From NCBI GenBank assembly GCA_043718225.1, contig JAYSWD010000022.1, forward strand, positions 1 to 64,000: 64,000 nt of DNA. The letters are read 5' to 3'. The DNA comes from Multiplicimicrobium sp043718225 (lineage in GTDB: Bacteria; Omnitrophota; Omnitrophia; Omnitrophales; Aquincolibacteriaceae). A program made the translations under genes and the position numbers. The notes under the pieces were generated by a model. It saw only the letters and a list, made by a program, of their open reading frames with translations, was not told where the DNA came from and made no database searches. Below are positions 27,493 through 35,884 of this stretch, in pieces. Each line of letters starts with the position of its first letter. Positions within the stretch are counted from its first letter, which is position 1.

Positions 27493-28950
27493 ATGATGAA
27501 AGTTTTGCGACGGGTCGTTTTTTTTCTGTTTCTTGCCATTTTTCTCGCTGGAACTCCAAAAATTATTTTTTATGCTTTGGGTTACAGCTATCGCGGCGGA
27601 ACCGAAAAGGGCCTGGTGCAAACCGGGCTGGTTTATTTATCCACGACTCCTCCCGGTGCCACGGTTTATGTGGGTGGGCGCCGCTACCGAGAACCCACAC
27701 CGGCGATTATCCGCGACCTTCTTCCCGGTAATTATCCCGTTCGATTGGTTTTAAAAGACCATGAAATTTGGGCCAAAACAATTCCGGTGGAAGCCGCTAA
27801 GGCTTCCGTTCTCGGTAAAATTCTGGTTCAACCCAAAAAACCGGACTGGCGTATCCGCGTTTCCGGCCGATTTGAAAACTTAATACCCATTCCTGAAACT
27901 AATTACATTTTACTTAAAGATTCAAAAAAGGCCGGAACGATTCAAATTTATGACCGTAGGGACGAAAAAACCAGGCCGCTTTTTCTGGAAAATGGCGGCC
28001 GGGATTTCCAGATATCCGAGATATACAGCGTCTCCGGAAGTGAACGCATCTTAATTGAGGCTGACGCCCAAAAAACGAAAAAATGGGCGTGGATTGATTT
28101 GGATAAAGAAGACCGGCCGCAAACGGGATGGGAAGAAATTTTTCCGTTTAAGCCAAAAAATATAGTTTGGTCCGCTAAAGATCCGCATTATCTTTTTGCG
28201 TTCAGCGATGGGTATTTAGGCCGGTTTGATACGGAAAAAAAGAGCTTTGTTCTTTTCCCTGAAAAAATCCGAGGATATGGAATGGATGACCGAAAACTTT
28301 TCCTTCTAACCAGAGAAAATAACTTTGTGAGCACTGACTTTTTGGATAAAAATCGCAAGCCTCTTTTACGCGATCAAAAGCCGCTTCAAGGTTTGGCAGA
28401 GCAAAAAGGTTTTTTTGAAATACATCATCTTGCCGATGACAGCGCATTGTTTTTGGGCGACAAAGGACAATTGATCGCCGATCAACGTTCTGATCCTCTC
28501 GTTGAAAAGGGCGTGCGAGGTTTTCATTTTGATAAAAAACACCGCAAAGTTTTGATTTGGACTGAAAATGCCATCGGAACAATAAGTTTTGCAAGAGAAA
28601 AAAAAGAACAGAACGGCGGCCGGCCCCAAAAAGTCGAATGGCTGTTAACCCAGGCCGGAAGTATTTTAAAAGCTTTTTGGGCGCATGACGGCTCGTATAT
28701 TATTTTCCAGGACCAGAGCAAAGTGTTCCTCCTGGAGCTAGAGACTTTTGGCGCGCCCGCTCTCTATGAATTGCTTGAGACCAAAGGAGAAAGCCCTGTG
28801 TTTTATACCGATGATTCGGGGGAATTATTTTATCTTGATAAAAACACGGGGAATTTAATGTCGCTTGAAGTGGTCCCGAAGTGGAAAGTTTTGGAAGTGC
28901 CCTTTTCCATTTTGAAAGAAAAGGAAAGAGAAGGCAAGGCGGCCGCATGA
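27493..28950 (+). CDS. PEGA-domain membrane-anchored or secreted protein
   Basis: This 485-residue protein has an N-terminal hydrophobic anchor (residues ~5-28), then a PEGA domain at about 45-95: STTPPGATVYVGG, a TPAIIRDLLPGNYPVRL stretch and a final beta strand. PEGA domains occur in surface-layer and envelope proteins and are thought to bind other proteins or glycans. The rest has periodic beta strands reminiscent of a degenerate propeller. The stop overlaps the start of the glycosyltransferase gene (ATGA), so the two are co-translated. ATG codons at 27493 and 27496 are both possible starts; no Shine-Dalgarno sequence is seen. Confidence 0.7.
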   Translation: MMKVLRRVVFFLFLAIFLAGTPKIIFYALGYSYRGGTEKGLVQTGLVYLSTTPPGATVYVGGRRYREPTPAIIRDLLPGNYPVRLVLKDHEIWAKTIPVEAAKASVLGKILVQPKKPDWRIRVSGRFENLIPIPETNYILLKDSKKAGTIQIYDRRDEKTRPLFLENGGRDFQISEIYSVSGSERILIEADAQKTKKWAWIDLDKEDRPQTGWEEIFPFKPKNIVWSAKDPHYLFAFSDGYLGRFDTEKKSFVLFPEKIRGYGMDDRKLFLLTRENNFVSTDFLDKNRKPLLRDQKPLQGLAEQKGFFEIHHLADDSALFLGDKGQLIADQRSDPLVEKGVRGFHFDKKHRKVLIWTENAIGTISFAREKKEQNGGRPQKVEWLLTQAGSILKAFWAHDGSYIIFQDQSKVFLLELETFGAPALYELLETKGESPVFYTDDSGELFYLDKNTGNLMSLEVVPKWKVLEVPFSILKEKEREGKAAA

Positions 28951-30578
28951 TCGATTTCAAATTTTCGCGCCAGGGCCTGGTGGGATCGGAAAAAAGGCTG
29001 GAAAGATTTTTTGAAATTCTGCCCGGTTTTACAAGCTGGAGCATTTTGACCGGGCTCTTAATGCTTACATTTTTTCAGCCCGTAGCCGCGGCCTTAATCA
29101 TTATCGTTTTTAATTTCTACTGGCTGCTCCGCCTTTTTTACCTCACGCTGTTTTTGATGATTGCTTTTTTGAGGTTATCTTTGGAAGAGCAGACAAATTG
29201 GCTGCAGCGTGTTAAAAAAATCGACGACCTCCGGCATTTGAATACGTTTGATCAACCCGGCGCCGAAGGTTGGAAAGCTCGGATTTCCGACTTGTTTTTG
29301 CAGAAAGAAATGGAGAATTTAAAAAAATCAAATTCTTTTCCGCCGCTTTCCGCTGATATTTATCACCTTGTGATTGTGCCCGCGTTTAAAGAAACGCTGG
29401 AAGTGCTCGAGCCAGGAGTAAAAAGCTACGCTGAGGGAAGTTTCCCCGCGCGGCAAATTTTGATTGTTTTGGCGGTAGAAGGGCGGGCGAATGACGAAGT
29501 CAAAAAAGCGGCCGAAGATCTTCGCTTGAAATACAGTGCGGTTTTTTTTGATTTTCTGGTCGTCATTCATCCCGATGGGCTGGAAGGCGAAGCGCGGGTT
29601 AAAGGCGCGAATGCCACTTTTGCCGCGAAACAGGCGCGAAAGCACTTAGAAGAGCGGCGCGTTCCGGTTGAAAATGTGATCGTGTCTTGTTTTGACGCGG
29701 ATACCGTCGTGAGCCCGAATTATTTTTCATGTTTGACCTATTGCTTTATGGCTTGTCCGGAAAGAGAACGCGCCAGCTTTCAGCCCATTCCCGTTTATCA
29801 CAATAATATTTGGGAAGTCCCCGGCTTCGCGAGAATTCTGGAAATGGGAGCGTCTTTTTTTCAGCTCACCGAAGCGACGCATCCTGATCGTCTTGTGACA
29901 TTTTCAAGCCACAGCATGAGTTTTAAAGCGCTTGTTGATGTCGGTTATTGGCCCGTTGATATGGTTTCGGATGATTCAGCAATTTTCTGGAAGGCCTTCA
30001 TTCATTATGAAGGCGATTACCGCGCCATTCCGATGTATGTCACGCTTTCGATGGATGTGGTCGATGCCGGTGGATGGTGGCAAACGTCGGTCAATGTTTA
30101 TAAGCAAAAAAGGCGTTGGGCGTGGGGTGTTGAAAATTTTCCGATCGTGATGCGCGGTTTTTTAAAGCCGAGCAAAATCCCGGTTTTTGAGCGCATCCGC
30201 CACAGTTTTAAACTTTTTGAAGGCCATATCGCCTGGTCAACATGGCCGCTTCTTTTGGGAATTATCGGCTGGCTCCCGGTTTTTTTCGCGGCGCAGGAAT
30301 TTTCCGATTCCGTGCTTTATTATACGGCGCCAAGAATTTCGTCCGTTATTTTCAATCTGGCTTCGATATCCCTTTTGACGACAATTTTTTTAAGCCTCTC
30401 GCTTTTGCCTAAAAAGAAAATCAAACATTCATTTTTAAGGCACTGTCTGCACGCTTTGGAGTGGCTCGCGATTCCGGTCGTGGCGATTCTTTTCAGCGCT
30501 TTGCCGGCACTCGATGCGCAGACCCGCTTGATGCTCGGGAAGTATATGGAATTTTGGGTGACAGACAAAAGACGCTAG
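28947..30578 (+). CDS. Membrane glycosyltransferase, family 2 type
   Basis: The chosen start is the ATG overlapping the upstream stop (ATGA), giving 543 residues; an in-frame upstream ATG at 28881 lies inside the PEGA gene and is less likely. Two N-terminal membrane segments (residues ~22-75) precede the catalytic domain. The domain shows VIVPAFKE, the metal-binding DAD in FDADTVV, an acidic DDSAIFW and a terminal KQKRRWAWG, which corresponds to the Q/RxxRW acceptor motif of processive GT2 enzymes. Three membrane segments follow. It probably transfers sugars to an envelope polymer or lipid. A 34-bp perfect palindrome is centred on its stop codon. Confidence 0.75.
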   Translation: MIDFKFSRQGLVGSEKRLERFFEILPGFTSWSILTGLLMLTFFQPVAAALIIIVFNFYWLLRLFYLTLFLMIAFLRLSLEEQTNWLQRVKKIDDLRHLNTFDQPGAEGWKARISDLFLQKEMENLKKSNSFPPLSADIYHLVIVPAFKETLEVLEPGVKSYAEGSFPARQILIVLAVEGRANDEVKKAAEDLRLKYSAVFFDFLVVIHPDGLEGEARVKGANATFAAKQARKHLEERRVPVENVIVSCFDADTVVSPNYFSCLTYCFMACPERERASFQPIPVYHNNIWEVPGFARILEMGASFFQLTEATHPDRLVTFSSHSMSFKALVDVGYWPVDMVSDDSAIFWKAFIHYEGDYRAIPMYVTLSMDVVDAGGWWQTSVNVYKQKRRWAWGVENFPIVMRGFLKPSKIPVFERIRHSFKLFEGHIAWSTWPLLLGIIGWLPVFFAAQEFSDSVLYYTAPRISSVIFNLASISLLTTIFLSLSLLPKKKIKHSFLRHCLHALEWLAIPVVAILFSALPALDAQTRLMLGKYMEFWVTDKRR

Positions 30579-30593
30579 CGTCTTTTGTCTGTC
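30560..30593. terminator. 34-bp perfect palindrome spanning a stop codon
   Basis: The last five codons of the glycosyltransferase gene are mirrored immediately downstream, giving a perfect 17-bp inverted repeat with the TAG at its centre. It could terminate transcription or mark the mRNA 3' end. A similar arrangement is seen at the end of groEL at 41141-41180. Confidence 0.65.
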
Positions 30594-30626
30594 ATCCTCG
30601 CGCAGGCGGGGATCCAGTTCGCCGGC
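30590..30626. repeat. Partial copy of the GTCATCC-type intergenic repeat
   Basis: GTCATCCTCGCGCAGGCGGG followed by GATCCAG matches the interspersed repeat seen in longer form at 43812-43880 and 52512-52571. Confidence 0.6.
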
Positions 30627-30692
30627 CGTAATTTTTTTGCTCTGCTATGCGCGTAATCGTTAATTTCGCTCTGTGCTGTGCGCAACCGCGGA

Positions 30693-30698
30693 TACAAT
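30693..30698 (+). promoter_or_regulatory. -10 element TACAAT ahead of dsbD
   Basis: TACAAT ends eight bases before the ATG at 30707, which points to a leaderless or nearly leaderless mRNA. No Shine-Dalgarno sequence is present. The -35 region is weak. Confidence 0.45.
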
Positions 30699-30706
30699 AT
30701 CTACAA

Positions 30707-32650
30707 ATGAAGCGATTCTACTTTTTTATTTTGGCCGTTTTTTCTCTCTGTCCACTGTCAGAAGCGGCGACGGTTAAGCAGGCGCATACGGAAGTTGAGC
30801 TGATCGCGGATGTGGATACCGTGAATCCCGGTTCTGCGTTTCGCGCCGGTGTTTTTTTCCGTATGGACCCGGAATGGCATATTTATTGGAAAAACCCCGG
30901 CGATTCCGGCATGACACCCGCAATTGAGTGGCAGCTTCCTTATGGTGTTTCCGCCGCCGGATTAGAATGGCCTGTCCCGGTTAAAATTGATTTGCCGCCG
31001 CTTTCAAGTTACGGCTATGAAGGTGAAGTTCTGCTTGCGGCGCCGTTTCGGGTTTTGGCTGAACGGCATGTTTCGGAAACAATCAATTTAAAAGCTAAAG
31101 TGGAATGGCTCGCATGCAAGGTGGAATGCATTCCCGGCAATGCGGAATTAACGCTAGAGCTTCCCGCCGGGGGCACACCCCAGCCCGGGAAAAACATTCG
31201 ATTGTTCACGGAAACACGCGCAAAACTGCCGCTTCAGCAAACCGAGTGGCAGGCGCATGCCGCGCTTTCAGGCAAAAATATTCTCATTCGCATCCACCGG
31301 CCGCCTGCTTCTCAGCAAAGTTTTTCCGGACTTTATTTTTTTTCTGAAAATTCAGAATTGATTCAACATGCGGCTCCTCAGGGTTTTAAGAAAACAGCGC
31401 AGGGGTATGAGCTCAAAATCTTGATGGCCGTGACCCAGCCTCAAGCTTTGAACCGCCTGCGCGGCGTTTTAGTTTCATCCGAAGGTTGGCGAGGCAAAAA
31501 CTCCGAAAAAGGCTGGGAAATTGATATTCCGCTTGAGGCTCAGTTTGTCTCGGGAGCTTCTTCGCTTGGCGTTATGACAGCTGTTTTTTTCGCGTTTCTC
31601 GGCGGGCTTATTTTAAATCTGATGCCGTGTGTTTTGCCCGTGCTGTCGCTTAAAATTTTGGGATTCGTCCATGATGCGGATGAAAATCCAAAACGTGTTT
31701 TTACGCATGGACTTGTGTTTACAGCGGGAGTTTTGATTTCATTTTGGGTGTTGGCCGGAACGTTGATTATTTTACAGATGGCCGGCAATCAAATTGGCTG
31801 GGGATTTCAGCTGCAGTCGCCGTTTTTCGTCGGAGTTTTGAGCGTTGGTTTTTTTATTTTCGCGCTTAATCTTTTCGGATTGTTTGAAATCGGAGTTTCA
31901 TTGACCGCCGCGGGACAATCTTGGCTTAGCCGCGGGGGATTAGCCGGTTCTTTCGCGAGCGGTGTCTTGGCGGTTTTGGTCGCGACGCCCTGCACGGCGC
32001 CTTTTATGGGCGCGGCACTGGGTTTTGCGTTATCACAACCGGCCTGGATCGCGCTGGCGGTTTTTACCGCGCTTGGATTAGGTTTGGCCGCGCCTTATTT
32101 ACTGCTTTGCGCGAACCCGCGCTGGCTCAAATTTATTCCCAAGCCGGGCAAGTGGATGGTTAACCTCAAAAAATTTCTTGGTGTTTTACTTTTACTGACG
32201 TCTTTTTGGCTGTTTTGGGTTTTAAGTATTCAAACCGGTTTGCAGCAGCGTTTTTTTGAAGCGGTGGATGCAGGCGAAGACAAACATATGAATTGGAAAC
32301 CTTACACAGAAGGGACATTGGCTGAATTGCGCGAGCAGGGAAAGCCGGTATTTATTGATTTTACGGCGGCCTGGTGTTTAACCTGCCAGGTCAATGAGCG
32401 CGTTGCATTGGAGCGTAAAGAAATCGTGCGTTCTTTTAGAAAAGCGGGGATTACCGCGTTGAAAGCTGATTGGACCAATCGTGATCAAAATATTACCCGG
32501 GCATTGGCTGCTTATAACCGTAACAGCATCCCTTTTTACGTACTTTATCCTGGAAACGGCAAAGCGCCCATTATCCTTCCGGAAATTTTGACACCCGCGA
32601 TCGTAAAAAAAGCCCTGCAAGATGCGGGGTTGCAAAACCCCAAAGATTGA
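30707..32650 (+). CDS. dsbD: DsbD-type thiol:disulfide interchange protein
   Basis: The start at 30707 gives a clean signal peptide (MKRFYFFILAVFSLCPLSEA); an upstream in-frame ATG at 30647 would add a non-signal extension. The 647-residue protein has three parts. The N-terminal periplasmic DsbD-alpha-like domain carries Cys137 and Cys141 in ACKVECIPG. The membrane domain has eight or so helices with Cys308 in LMPCVLP and Cys429 in ATPCTAP. A C-terminal thioredoxin domain has Cys557 and Cys560 in AWCLTC. DsbD/ScsB carries electrons from cytoplasmic thioredoxin to periplasmic substrates. All three cysteine pairs needed for the relay are present. A secreted redoxin gene follows 46 bases downstream and is a likely partner. 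Confidence 0.92.
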   Translation: MKRFYFFILAVFSLCPLSEAATVKQAHTEVELIADVDTVNPGSAFRAGVFFRMDPEWHIYWKNPGDSGMTPAIEWQLPYGVSAAGLEWPVPVKIDLPPLSSYGYEGEVLLAAPFRVLAERHVSETINLKAKVEWLACKVECIPGNAELTLELPAGGTPQPGKNIRLFTETRAKLPLQQTEWQAHAALSGKNILIRIHRPPASQQSFSGLYFFSENSELIQHAAPQGFKKTAQGYELKILMAVTQPQALNRLRGVLVSSEGWRGKNSEKGWEIDIPLEAQFVSGASSLGVMTAVFFAFLGGLILNLMPCVLPVLSLKILGFVHDADENPKRVFTHGLVFTAGVLISFWVLAGTLIILQMAGNQIGWGFQLQSPFFVGVLSVGFFIFALNLFGLFEIGVSLTAAGQSWLSRGGLAGSFASGVLAVLVATPCTAPFMGAALGFALSQPAWIALAVFTALGLGLAAPYLLLCANPRWLKFIPKPGKWMVNLKKFLGVLLLLTSFWLFWVLSIQTGLQQRFFEAVDAGEDKHMNWKPYTEGTLAELREQGKPVFIDFTAAWCLTCQVNERVALERKEIVRSFRKAGITALKADWTNRDQNITRALAAYNRNSIPFYVLYPGNGKAPIILPEILTPAIVKKALQDAGLQNPKD

Positions 32651-32696
32651 ATAAGATAGCTTCTCCTGCGTCGAAGAAGCTAACAAGGAGTTTCCT

Positions 32697-33311
32697 ATGA
32701 AAAACAGATTTGCACTTATTTTGCCTTTGTTCGTATTGTTTTTAGCCGCAGCGGCTTTACCGCTGCATGCCGAAGTGGAAACGGGCGCAGCCGCACCTGA
32801 TTTTTCTTTGACCGGCGTTGACGGTAAAACGCATTCTTTATCCGATTTCAAAGGCAAATTTGTCGTGCTGGAATGGGTCAATCACGGTTGTCCGTTTGTG
32901 GTAAAGCATTATGAAGGCGGTAACATGCAAAACCTTCAAACCGCTTATACCGGTAAAGATGTTGTTTGGCTTTCAATCAATTCTTCAGCGGCCGGCAAAG
33001 AAGGCAGCATGACGCCTGAAGAATGGAAAAAAACACTCGCTGAAAAGAAATCCGCCGCGACGGCAACTTTGCTTGATCCGAACGGAATGGTCGGAAAATC
33101 TTATGGCGCCAAAACTACGCCGCATATGTATATTATCAATCCGGAAGGCGTGTTGATTTATCAGGGCGCGATTGACAGTATTAAAAGCGCGGATGCCGAA
33201 GATGTGGCCAAGGCTCAAAATTATGTCAGCTCGGCTTTGGATGAAGCGTTGGCCGGCAAGCCGGTAACAACGGCAACGACAAAGTCTTACGGATGTTCAG
33301 TTAAATACTAA
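32697..33311 (+). CDS. Exported redoxin (AhpC/TSA-type thioredoxin-fold) protein
   Basis: This 204-residue protein has a signal peptide (residues 1-23) and a peroxiredoxin/redoxin fold starting with GAAAPDFSLTGVDGKTHSL. The single active-site cysteine Cys65 lies in NHGCPFVVKHY, where usual thioredoxins have CxxC. A second cysteine, Cys200, is in the C-terminal tail YGCSVKY and could be the resolving cysteine. AAGGAG precedes the ATG by seven bases. Its place right after dsbD suggests it is reduced by DsbD in the periplasm. Confidence 0.85.
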   Translation: MKNRFALILPLFVLFLAAAALPLHAEVETGAAAPDFSLTGVDGKTHSLSDFKGKFVVLEWVNHGCPFVVKHYEGGNMQNLQTAYTGKDVVWLSINSSAAGKEGSMTPEEWKKTLAEKKSAATATLLDPNGMVGKSYGAKTTPHMYIINPEGVLIYQGAIDSIKSADAEDVAKAQNYVSSALDEALAGKPVTTATTKSYGCSVKY

Positions 33312-33371
33312 AAGTTATTGCTTTGCGTCTGCATGTGCAGGCTTAGAGCAATAGTATTACAGGGGGATTGA

Positions 33372-33647
33372 ATGAAGAAGTTATCTGCGGTTTTTTTGGC
33401 TGCTTTTTTTGCGGCTTCCATGTTTGCAACCGGCACAGCGTATGCTGAGTCAGCTTGCAATGAAACTGCTTTGGATAAAGCTTGGGATTGGGCGACAACA
33501 CTCGGAAAATCCGGCTTAGACAAAGAAACCAAGCTAGCGCAGAATAAAACCGAACGCGCTCAAAAATGCGCTGAAAAAATCGCAAAACAGGCGCAAAAAG
33601 ACGCCGGTAAGGCGATTGACGGAATGCAGAAAAAGCTCGGGCTATAA
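33372..33647 (+). CDS. Small exported protein of unknown function
   Basis: This 91-residue protein has a clear signal peptide (residues 1-25, cleavage after AYA) followed by a short Lys/Ala/Gln-rich helical domain with two cysteines that could form one disulfide. AGGGGG lies upstream of the ATG. No family is recognised. Two mini-hairpins and a strong terminator follow it. Confidence 0.7.
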   Translation: MKKLSAVFLAAFFAASMFATGTAYAESACNETALDKAWDWATTLGKSGLDKETKLAQNKTERAQKCAEKIAKQAQKDAGKAIDGMQKKLGL

Positions 33648-33658
33648 CAGTCTCTTTT

Positions 33659-33681
33659 CCTCTGCGGCTATGCCGCAACAG
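33659..33681. repeat. Covarying mini-hairpin, copy 1
   Basis: CCTC is followed by a 6-bp stem TGCGGC/GCCGCA with loop TAT, then ACAG. This is one of four intergenic copies with the same layout and compensated stem changes; the 3' flank differs from the other three, which have ACCGG. Confidence 0.6.
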
Positions 33682-33697
33682 ATAATAAATTTTATTT

Positions 33698-33720
33698 CTC
33701 TGGGTCGTTGACCCAACCGG
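33698..33720. repeat. Covarying mini-hairpin, copy 2
   Basis: CTC is followed by stem TGGGTC/GACCCA with loop GTT and then ACCGG. It lies 17 bases after copy 1 and just before the terminator. Confidence 0.65.
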
Positions 33721-33760
33721 AAAAAGGCCGCGGGATAAATCCCCGCGGCCTTTTTGTTTT
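33721..33760 (+). terminator. Rho-independent terminator
   Basis: A 14-bp perfect stem (33721-33734 with 33742-33755) has a 7-base loop and ends in a T-run. It closes the dsbD-redoxin-small protein unit. Confidence 0.9.
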
Positions 33761-33766
33761 TTAATG

Positions 33767-33772
33767 TAGAAT
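33767..33772 (+). promoter_or_regulatory. -10 element TAGAAT ahead of the flavin-binding protein gene
   Basis: TAGAAT ends six bases before the ATG at 33779, immediately after a terminator, so the mRNA is likely leaderless. There is no Shine-Dalgarno sequence. Confidence 0.5.
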
Positions 33773-33778
33773 CTCGCC

Positions 33779-34252
33779 ATGAATTTATTAAACGAAGATG
33801 CCTTGAACTTTCTTGAAAAGCGCGAATTCGTTTATTTAGCCACATCCGATAAAGATGGCCATCCTTATGTGGCGCCTAAATTCCTTATCCATTTGAATGA
33901 TGACCATATTTATTTGGCCGATTTTGTTTTTGGGCGCACGATTCAAAATTTAAAACTGCGTTCGCATGCGTCGCTCTCCGTCATCAATATGGACAGTCTC
34001 GTCGGATATCAAATCAACGGAACAGCCCAAGTATTCGAAGACGGCGAAGAATATCACAAAGCTTTGCCGCAAATCGAAAAACGGAAAATGTATTTTTCCG
34101 TGGAAAGAATCGTGGAAGGCGTGCGAGCGGGTAAGAAACACGCGCATTTTGAAGCGGCGTTTCCGTCGCGGTTAGCCGTGATTAAATTTACGATGAAAGA
34201 AGTGATTCATATCGCCCCGGACGGCCGCTTGGACAAGCTGAGCGGCAACTAA
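33779..34252 (+). CDS. Pyridoxamine 5'-phosphate oxidase-like flavin-binding protein
   Basis: This 157-residue protein has the split-barrel FMN-binding fold of the PPOX family: FLEKREFVYLATSDKDGHPY at the N terminus, PKFLIHLNDDHIYLAD, then a strand SLSVINMDSLVGYQINGTAQ. These proteins bind FMN, F420 or haem; the actual substrate is not deducible. The length is usual for the family. It is probably cytoplasmic and transcribed alone, starting right after the terminator. Confidence 0.8.
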   Translation: MNLLNEDALNFLEKREFVYLATSDKDGHPYVAPKFLIHLNDDHIYLADFVFGRTIQNLKLRSHASLSVINMDSLVGYQINGTAQVFEDGEEYHKALPQIEKRKMYFSVERIVEGVRAGKKHAHFEAAFPSRLAVIKFTMKEVIHIAPDGRLDKLSGN

Positions 34253-34279
34253 GCTCTTGTCCCTTTACCGCTAAAACGC

Positions 34280-34285
34280 TAATAT
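34280..34285 (+). promoter_or_regulatory. -10 element TAATAT ahead of the MgtE-like gene
   Basis: TAATAT ends eight bases before the ATG at 34294 and no Shine-Dalgarno sequence is present, suggesting a leaderless mRNA. Confidence 0.4.
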
Positions 34286-34293
34286 TTCCGCCA

Positions 34294-35514
34294 ATGAAAC
34301 ATTTAAGCGACGCTGAAAAATGGAAACTGCTGCAGCAGACCAATGAATCGAAAGCGCAGGGCGCAACGCTTGACCAGGACGTGACCCATAATTTGGGCGT
34401 TGCCTACATGACCGAAACCGTCCAGCAGCTCTCCTCGGATTCCGCGGCTGATTTATTAAGAAGTTTGCCCGTTGATTTCGCTTCTAAAATTTTAACCGCG
34501 TTGCCCAACAGCCGCGCGCGGGATTTGCGGGAAATTTTAAGTTATCCCGAAAACTCTTCCGGCGCGATTATGGCCAAAGAATTTTTAGCCATTTCAGCCT
34601 GCACGCGCGTCAATGAAGCCATTGAACTGTTGCAGAAAATTCCCAATGACCGCAAAGGGCGCGTGCCTTACGTTTACATTCTCGATAAGGAGAACCGGCT
34701 GGATGGGGTTGTTTCGATTAAAGATTTGGTTTTTAACACCCCGGATACGCCGCTGAACACGATTGCCGCGCGGCCCGCGCTTTCAGTCTCTGTGCACGCA
34801 AAACAGGAAGAAGCCGCCCGGTTGATACGGGAACAAAATCATCTGGCTATTCCGGTGGTTGATGCTACCGGAAGAATGACGGGCATTATTTCTGCGAACA
34901 ATGTTTTGCAGGTTATGCAGGACCAGGCAGACCAGGACATCGCCAAAATGGTGGGTACGGATGCCGAGGAAATGACTTCCCATTCGCCGCTGAGGATTTT
35001 GCATCTGCGCCTTCCCTGGCTTTTATTCAGTGTTGCCAGCGGCCTTTTTTGCGCGTTTATTTCCGAAGTTTTTCAGCATCATATGGCTGAGGTCGCCGTA
35101 TTGTTTATTTTTGTGCCGGTGATTCTCGGAATTTCCGAGAGCACCGGTATTCAAGGCGCGACGATCGTCGTCCGCAGCCTCAGTATGCGCGCCATGTCAC
35201 TTAACGAACTCTTCAGGCTCATGGGCCGCGAAATTTTGGTCGGCATCATGATCGGGATTATTTGCGGAATTATTGTGGGCATCGTGACCTCCTTTTGGCA
35301 GGGAAATCACGCGCTCGGAATTGCGATCGCGGTTTCGATGAATGTGGCCGTTCTTATTTCGGCCATGATCGGGCTTGTACTGCCGGTTATTTTTAAAACA
35401 CTTAAGATGGATCCCGCCGTTGCTTCGGGGCCGCTCGTGCTCGCGTTATGCGATATACAGACATTGGGCGTTTATTTTTTCTTGGCCGGAAAAATTCTTC
35501 AATCCGCGCAATGA
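34294..35514 (+). CDS. MgtE-like divalent cation transporter
   Basis: This 406-residue protein has the MgtE order: an MgtE_N helical domain (residues ~25-95), two CBS domains (~100-225), and five membrane helices (~235-400). The last part MDPAVASGPLVLALCDIQTL matches the MgtE pore region, including the conserved Asp residues. The position of the usual glycine-rich GGNxGxQ motif reads SESTGIQGA, so it is a divergent member. MgtE transports magnesium and is gated by metal binding to its cytoplasmic domains. The N-terminal domain is shorter than in typical ~450-residue MgtE. Substrate specificity is uncertain. Confidence 0.8.
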   Translation: MKHLSDAEKWKLLQQTNESKAQGATLDQDVTHNLGVAYMTETVQQLSSDSAADLLRSLPVDFASKILTALPNSRARDLREILSYPENSSGAIMAKEFLAISACTRVNEAIELLQKIPNDRKGRVPYVYILDKENRLDGVVSIKDLVFNTPDTPLNTIAARPALSVSVHAKQEEAARLIREQNHLAIPVVDATGRMTGIISANNVLQVMQDQADQDIAKMVGTDAEEMTSHSPLRILHLRLPWLLFSVASGLFCAFISEVFQHHMAEVAVLFIFVPVILGISESTGIQGATIVVRSLSMRAMSLNELFRLMGREILVGIMIGIICGIIVGIVTSFWQGNHALGIAIAVSMNVAVLISAMIGLVLPVIFKTLKMDPAVASGPLVLALCDIQTLGVYFFLAGKILQSAQ

Positions 35515-35556
35515 CAGCGATTTTTTGATGTTGAAAAATAAACCAAAGGGAATATT

Positions 35557-35787
35557 TTGGAAGAAACAGCCGAGCATATAGAAGGCCGCGACTTTTGGAA
35601 GAAATGCAATATTTGTAAAAAAGAAATTTTATTCAACGCGGCCTATTATCTTTGCTCCGTTAGCACCTGCCGCAGTAAACGCATGGGCATGACTTTTTGT
35701 TCTGCGGCTTGTTACGATGTTCATCTCGGCTATGTTCCGCACCGGTCTTCTTATTGCGAAGAAGAAAAGTCTCCTGCTAAAGCGTAG
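35557..35787 (+). CDS. Small cysteine-rich zinc-binding protein
   Basis: This 76-residue protein contains CNIC, LCSVSTC, FCSAAC and a later His/Cys cluster (HLGYVPH...YC), which fits a two-site zinc knuckle. The CSVSTCRSKRMGMTFCSAAC stretch is characteristic of a widespread small family of unknown function. The start is a TTG preceded by AAAGGG at six bases; no in-frame ATG is better placed. Confidence 0.65.
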   Translation: MEETAEHIEGRDFWKKCNICKKEILFNAAYYLCSVSTCRSKRMGMTFCSAACYDVHLGYVPHRSSYCEEEKSPAKA

Positions 35788-35804
35788 AAACAAGTTTGGT
35801 ATGA

Positions 35805-35884
35805 GCTTATAAAACAATTCTAACTTACTCAAACAGTTGTGTCCTTTGGCACAAAACTCGTAAGTTCGAATTATTTTTATAAGC
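35805..35884. repeat. Long imperfect hairpin (24/25-base arms)
   Basis: Arm 35805-35828 pairs with 35860-35884 almost completely (one bulge, one mismatch), and an inner AGTTGTG/CACAAAACT helix closes around TCCTTTGG. It could be a structured RNA or a miniature palindromic element. Confidence 0.6.

Noticed and set aside
28881..28946. Upstream ATG for the glycosyltransferase gene
   Set aside because: It lies 70 bases inside the PEGA gene, and the 22 added residues are charged and unlike the family; the ATGA overlap start is better.
30647..30706. Upstream ATG for dsbD
   Set aside because: It would put 20 extra residues before a perfect signal peptide, and the -10 TACAAT would then lie inside the coding region.
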